A program made the translations under genes and the position numbers. Shown here one piece after another: positions 57,409 through 60,000 of a stretch of DNA of 60,000 nucleotides. Every line of letters begins with the position of its first letter. Within the stretch, counting starts at the first letter, position 1. Source of the stretch: Cryptomeria japonica (Eukaryota; Streptophyta; Pinopsida; Cupressales; Cupressaceae); the NCBI RefSeq assembly GCF_030272615.1, contig NC_081413.1:720023867-720083866 (forward strand). The letters are read 5' to 3'. The notes beneath the pieces were generated by a model that saw only the letters and a program-made list of their open reading frames with translations, was not told the origin of the DNA and ran no database searches.

Positions 57409-57480
57409 TGTGCCCTCGCTCAATTGCATAACCATTTGGAATAAATGTACCCTCACTCAATCCTCTAGATTTCAAAAAAA

Positions 57481-60000
57481 AAATTGTTCTTTTACAACCT
57501 TGGGAGCAAATATGGCAGAAATGCTAAATTTGTAGTGACTCCTTCAAATTTGCTTCAAACAACCTCAAATCTAGACTATAATAGCTTCACTATGTCCTTA
57601 ATTGACTCTTCCAAAAAAAATCACCAAATCAAAAGAAATATGCGCCTCAATTTGACCTCCTGAACAAAAAAATACCTTATTTCTTGCCTTACAAATACCA
57701 AGATCATTCTCTAACACCACAAAGTAATGAAATATTTAACACAAAGGAATAATATAATAGGAGATATACTACAGCTACTTGACAATACTTCAGAATAGTA
57801 AGTCATTTTGAGGAGAAAACCCTCCAAAATTTCCAATAAGAACATAACTTGCAATATGAATATCATAAATTGAACACTAGTTCCTATATATACCATACGT
57901 ATGCCTTGTATGACACTCAAGCCAACTTAACTAGCTATATAAGATACACATATCCCAATACAACCATTAGGCTAGGGGTGTAGAAAAGTGCACATCCTCT
58001 ATCTCTATCATTTTTCCCATCCTATCAAAATACTTCCCACTATTGTGTTTGATTAGGTCTTTACATTAGAATACCTTAAGAACTTGAAGCTATTGGATCA
58101 ACTATTTAGTGATGACAAAAACTCAACAATGTTCTCTCTCTCATTTACTTTCCCACCTATCAAATAACACAAGCCAAAGGGTTTATAAATTTAGGAAAAT
58201 AAATTAAAATTCTTAGCACTAAAGGATGACAAAGACCACTACGACAATGACCCTAAGGGGATTATTACTATTATTTAAAATTTTGGCCATAATTTATGAA
58301 TTGAGCTTGATTTTTTTAAGAACCTCGACATTGCAAAAGACATCAATGAATCCATAGAAAGGTAGCCTAGGCAATGAGACAAAAACTCTTCATCATATCT
58401 AAATGGTCCTCATTTTATGCCAAGGTCGTAAACTTTAATCCGTAGAATCCAACTCAAGGGATCACTAAGGAGAATTAAGAATAAATGGAAAATCTTAATT
58501 AGGAGCCTAAGAAGAATGCCTTCTAGCATTGTGTCATTTACAGAGAATGATACAAAGAGATTCTCTACCATGTACACAATTGGTAGCTAAATAATCAAGG
58601 TATAATTTAATGGATCCTCGTATCTGTCTTGAATGTGACTTCTTCCTCAAGAGCTCCCTCTCCCAAGGATTACCTCACAAAAATATATGATCCTTGTGTG
58701 AGGCCTACATAAAAATTGGGCTACATAGGAAGAATGGGATTGAACTAACAAAAACAAGGCATTAAAAATACTTACAAGACTCCTAAGAACCCTTTATAGC
58801 CTCAATATCAACCCAATTTATGTAGATCAAGGTGTATGATAAAACTCTACTTCCCTAACATGACTAGAAAAATTATTGTAACCCAAACCTTTAAGGAGGT
58901 ACAACAATAGGTGAATTTGTAGATATCTAAAATGACATTTAGAAGTGGGCAATCCTCCCATTACCAAGAGAAATAAATGTAGATAACTAAAGTGCACATG
59001 GTGCAAGCACTAATCTCTCCAAAGGCAACAATGAAAAAAGTAGGAAGTAGTGATGAAACCCTCATAAGGTTTTTTCCTCTTCCAAATCTTAAAGTCTGAA
59101 GAGGAATAAAAGAATCCAATAGCAGACCAACACTAATCACCTCCACCAACACCATCATTGTACACATTGCTCTTTATATTTTGCATTCTTCCACATCTTT
59201 TAATGCCACCATAAATTTCCTTCCTCCTCTCCTATACAAGATCTTCACTTCTCCCCTCTTTCACCCATTTACAAACTTTCTAGCCTGTAGATACATCCAT
59301 GATGGACATTCTCACTTTGTCTAGTCCCTTCCTCTACAACCAACCCCTCCCTCCAATGCTTCTACCCAATTTATCACTTTAATCTTTATATCATTATGTA
59401 TGCCTTCTCCTAGACAAACTCTTCTACCATGACCATCTATAGCAGCTCACCTCTATTAACTTTATTTTTCATCCCTATACCTATTCTCCCAATTTTTATA
59501 CCCACTTCTAGTACCCTCACGTTTTAGACCATTGTATAAATAATTGTATGGCAAAAAATTGGCCCAATAAATGAATAACACAACAAATTGATTAAATAGC
59601 GATAAAATCACAACACTAGCTCATGCTTTGTCCTTGATCACAAAGGAATATTTACATAACATCTCCTTTTGTCTCTTTTGAAGATTTCTATCATTTCTTG
59701 GTCTATCAATAGTACATAGATCTCTTACACCTTAAGCCTCTCGTTTATTCGCCTTAGAGATGAAACTATTGCTTTAGGCAAGGAATGGCTAAACAAGTAT
59801 CAAGTTGTATAAATATTATGGTGGTTTTGCAATTGTTTCAATAGTTTCAAAACTGTAACTTAGATAAAGTTGTGGTCTTATCATATGATACATTGTATAG
59901 GAAAACGAAAGAACATGCACTAAAGAGGAAGCATTCCGCCTACCCATGTTACTTTCTTTATGCTTTCCTTGCTAATTCTTCCCTCGAGAAATCCCTAAAA
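57481..60000. other. Unassigned AT-rich spacer
   Basis: Only short frames; no domain, RNA gene or terminal repeat recognised. Confidence 0.5.

Larger units (their letters stand above)
52200..57480 (-). mobile_element. Decayed Ty3/Gypsy element, split by foreign DNA
   Basis: Reading leftwards: a gag-like piece (57296-56887, duplicated), a protease-like piece (56520-56285), RT (56060-55250), about 2.5 kb of foreign DNA and RNase H (52783-52209). The RT, RNase H order followed by the ALSR-type end is that of Ty3/Gypsy. No LTRs or integrase were found. Every domain has several stops or shifts. Confidence 0.8.

Overview
This 60 kb window is eukaryotic nuclear DNA from a seed plant, and it is almost entirely made of retrotransposons. 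The evidence is nested Ty1/Copia elements with initiator-Met-type primer sites, Ty3/Gypsy remnants, a plant-type LINE ORF1 (DUF4283 plus zinc knuckle), a tRNA-derived SINE, AT-rich spacers and microsatellites. I found no host gene, tRNA or rRNA. Such density, with old eroded copies, fits a very large genome. A gymnosperm is my best guess, but nothing in the sequence proves it.

Region 1-27684 is one nest. The host is a minus-strand, RT-less LTR element whose left end lies before the window. A plus-strand Copia element (C, 2153 to about 9676) sits in its coding part. A minus-strand Copia element (A, 11843-26977, target duplication GGAAT) sits in its LTR. A plus-strand Copia element (B, 15842-22570, TAGAC) sits in A's reverse transcriptase. 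A solo LTR of B's family (12105-13336, TGCAC) sits in A's left LTR. Elements A, B and C all carry gag, protease, integrase, RT and RNase H remnants. All three have several polypurine tracts before the 3' LTR, which points to the SIRE (Sirevirus) lineage, and all are broken by stops or frameshifts.

Region 27685-31145 holds unassigned DNA and a probable minus-strand solo LTR (28890-29823). Region 31146-39846 is a complete, young LTR element on the minus strand. Its 1.64-1.67 kb LTRs differ at only about 27 sites by eye, and the target duplication is GGCTT/GGTTT. It has one unbroken 1075-codon ORF with a repeat-built N-terminus, a retropepsin and a G-patch, but no zinc-knuckle gag, RT, RNase H or integrase. 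It must borrow its machinery. The host element at 1-27684 is a divergent, shrunken relative.

Region 39847-52200 is AT-rich spacer. It contains a solo LTR (41959-42780, AATAG), a SINE with a perfect 17-bp target duplication (44835-44970), a second SINE-like unit (45861-46079), a roughly 1 kb tandem duplication around an (AT)n tract (46211-48014), and a likely solo LTR (49300-50285, CAAAT).

Region 52200-57480 is a decayed minus-strand Ty3/Gypsy element (gag, protease, RT, RNase H) split by about 2.5 kb of foreign DNA. That insert contains the most unusual object in the window: a 1.78 kb unit (53332-55115) with a 13-bp target duplication that carries only a LINE ORF1 pseudogene and a LINE-like 3' end. 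It looks like a plant counterpart of mammalian HAL1 half-LINEs. From 57480 to 60000 I recognise nothing.
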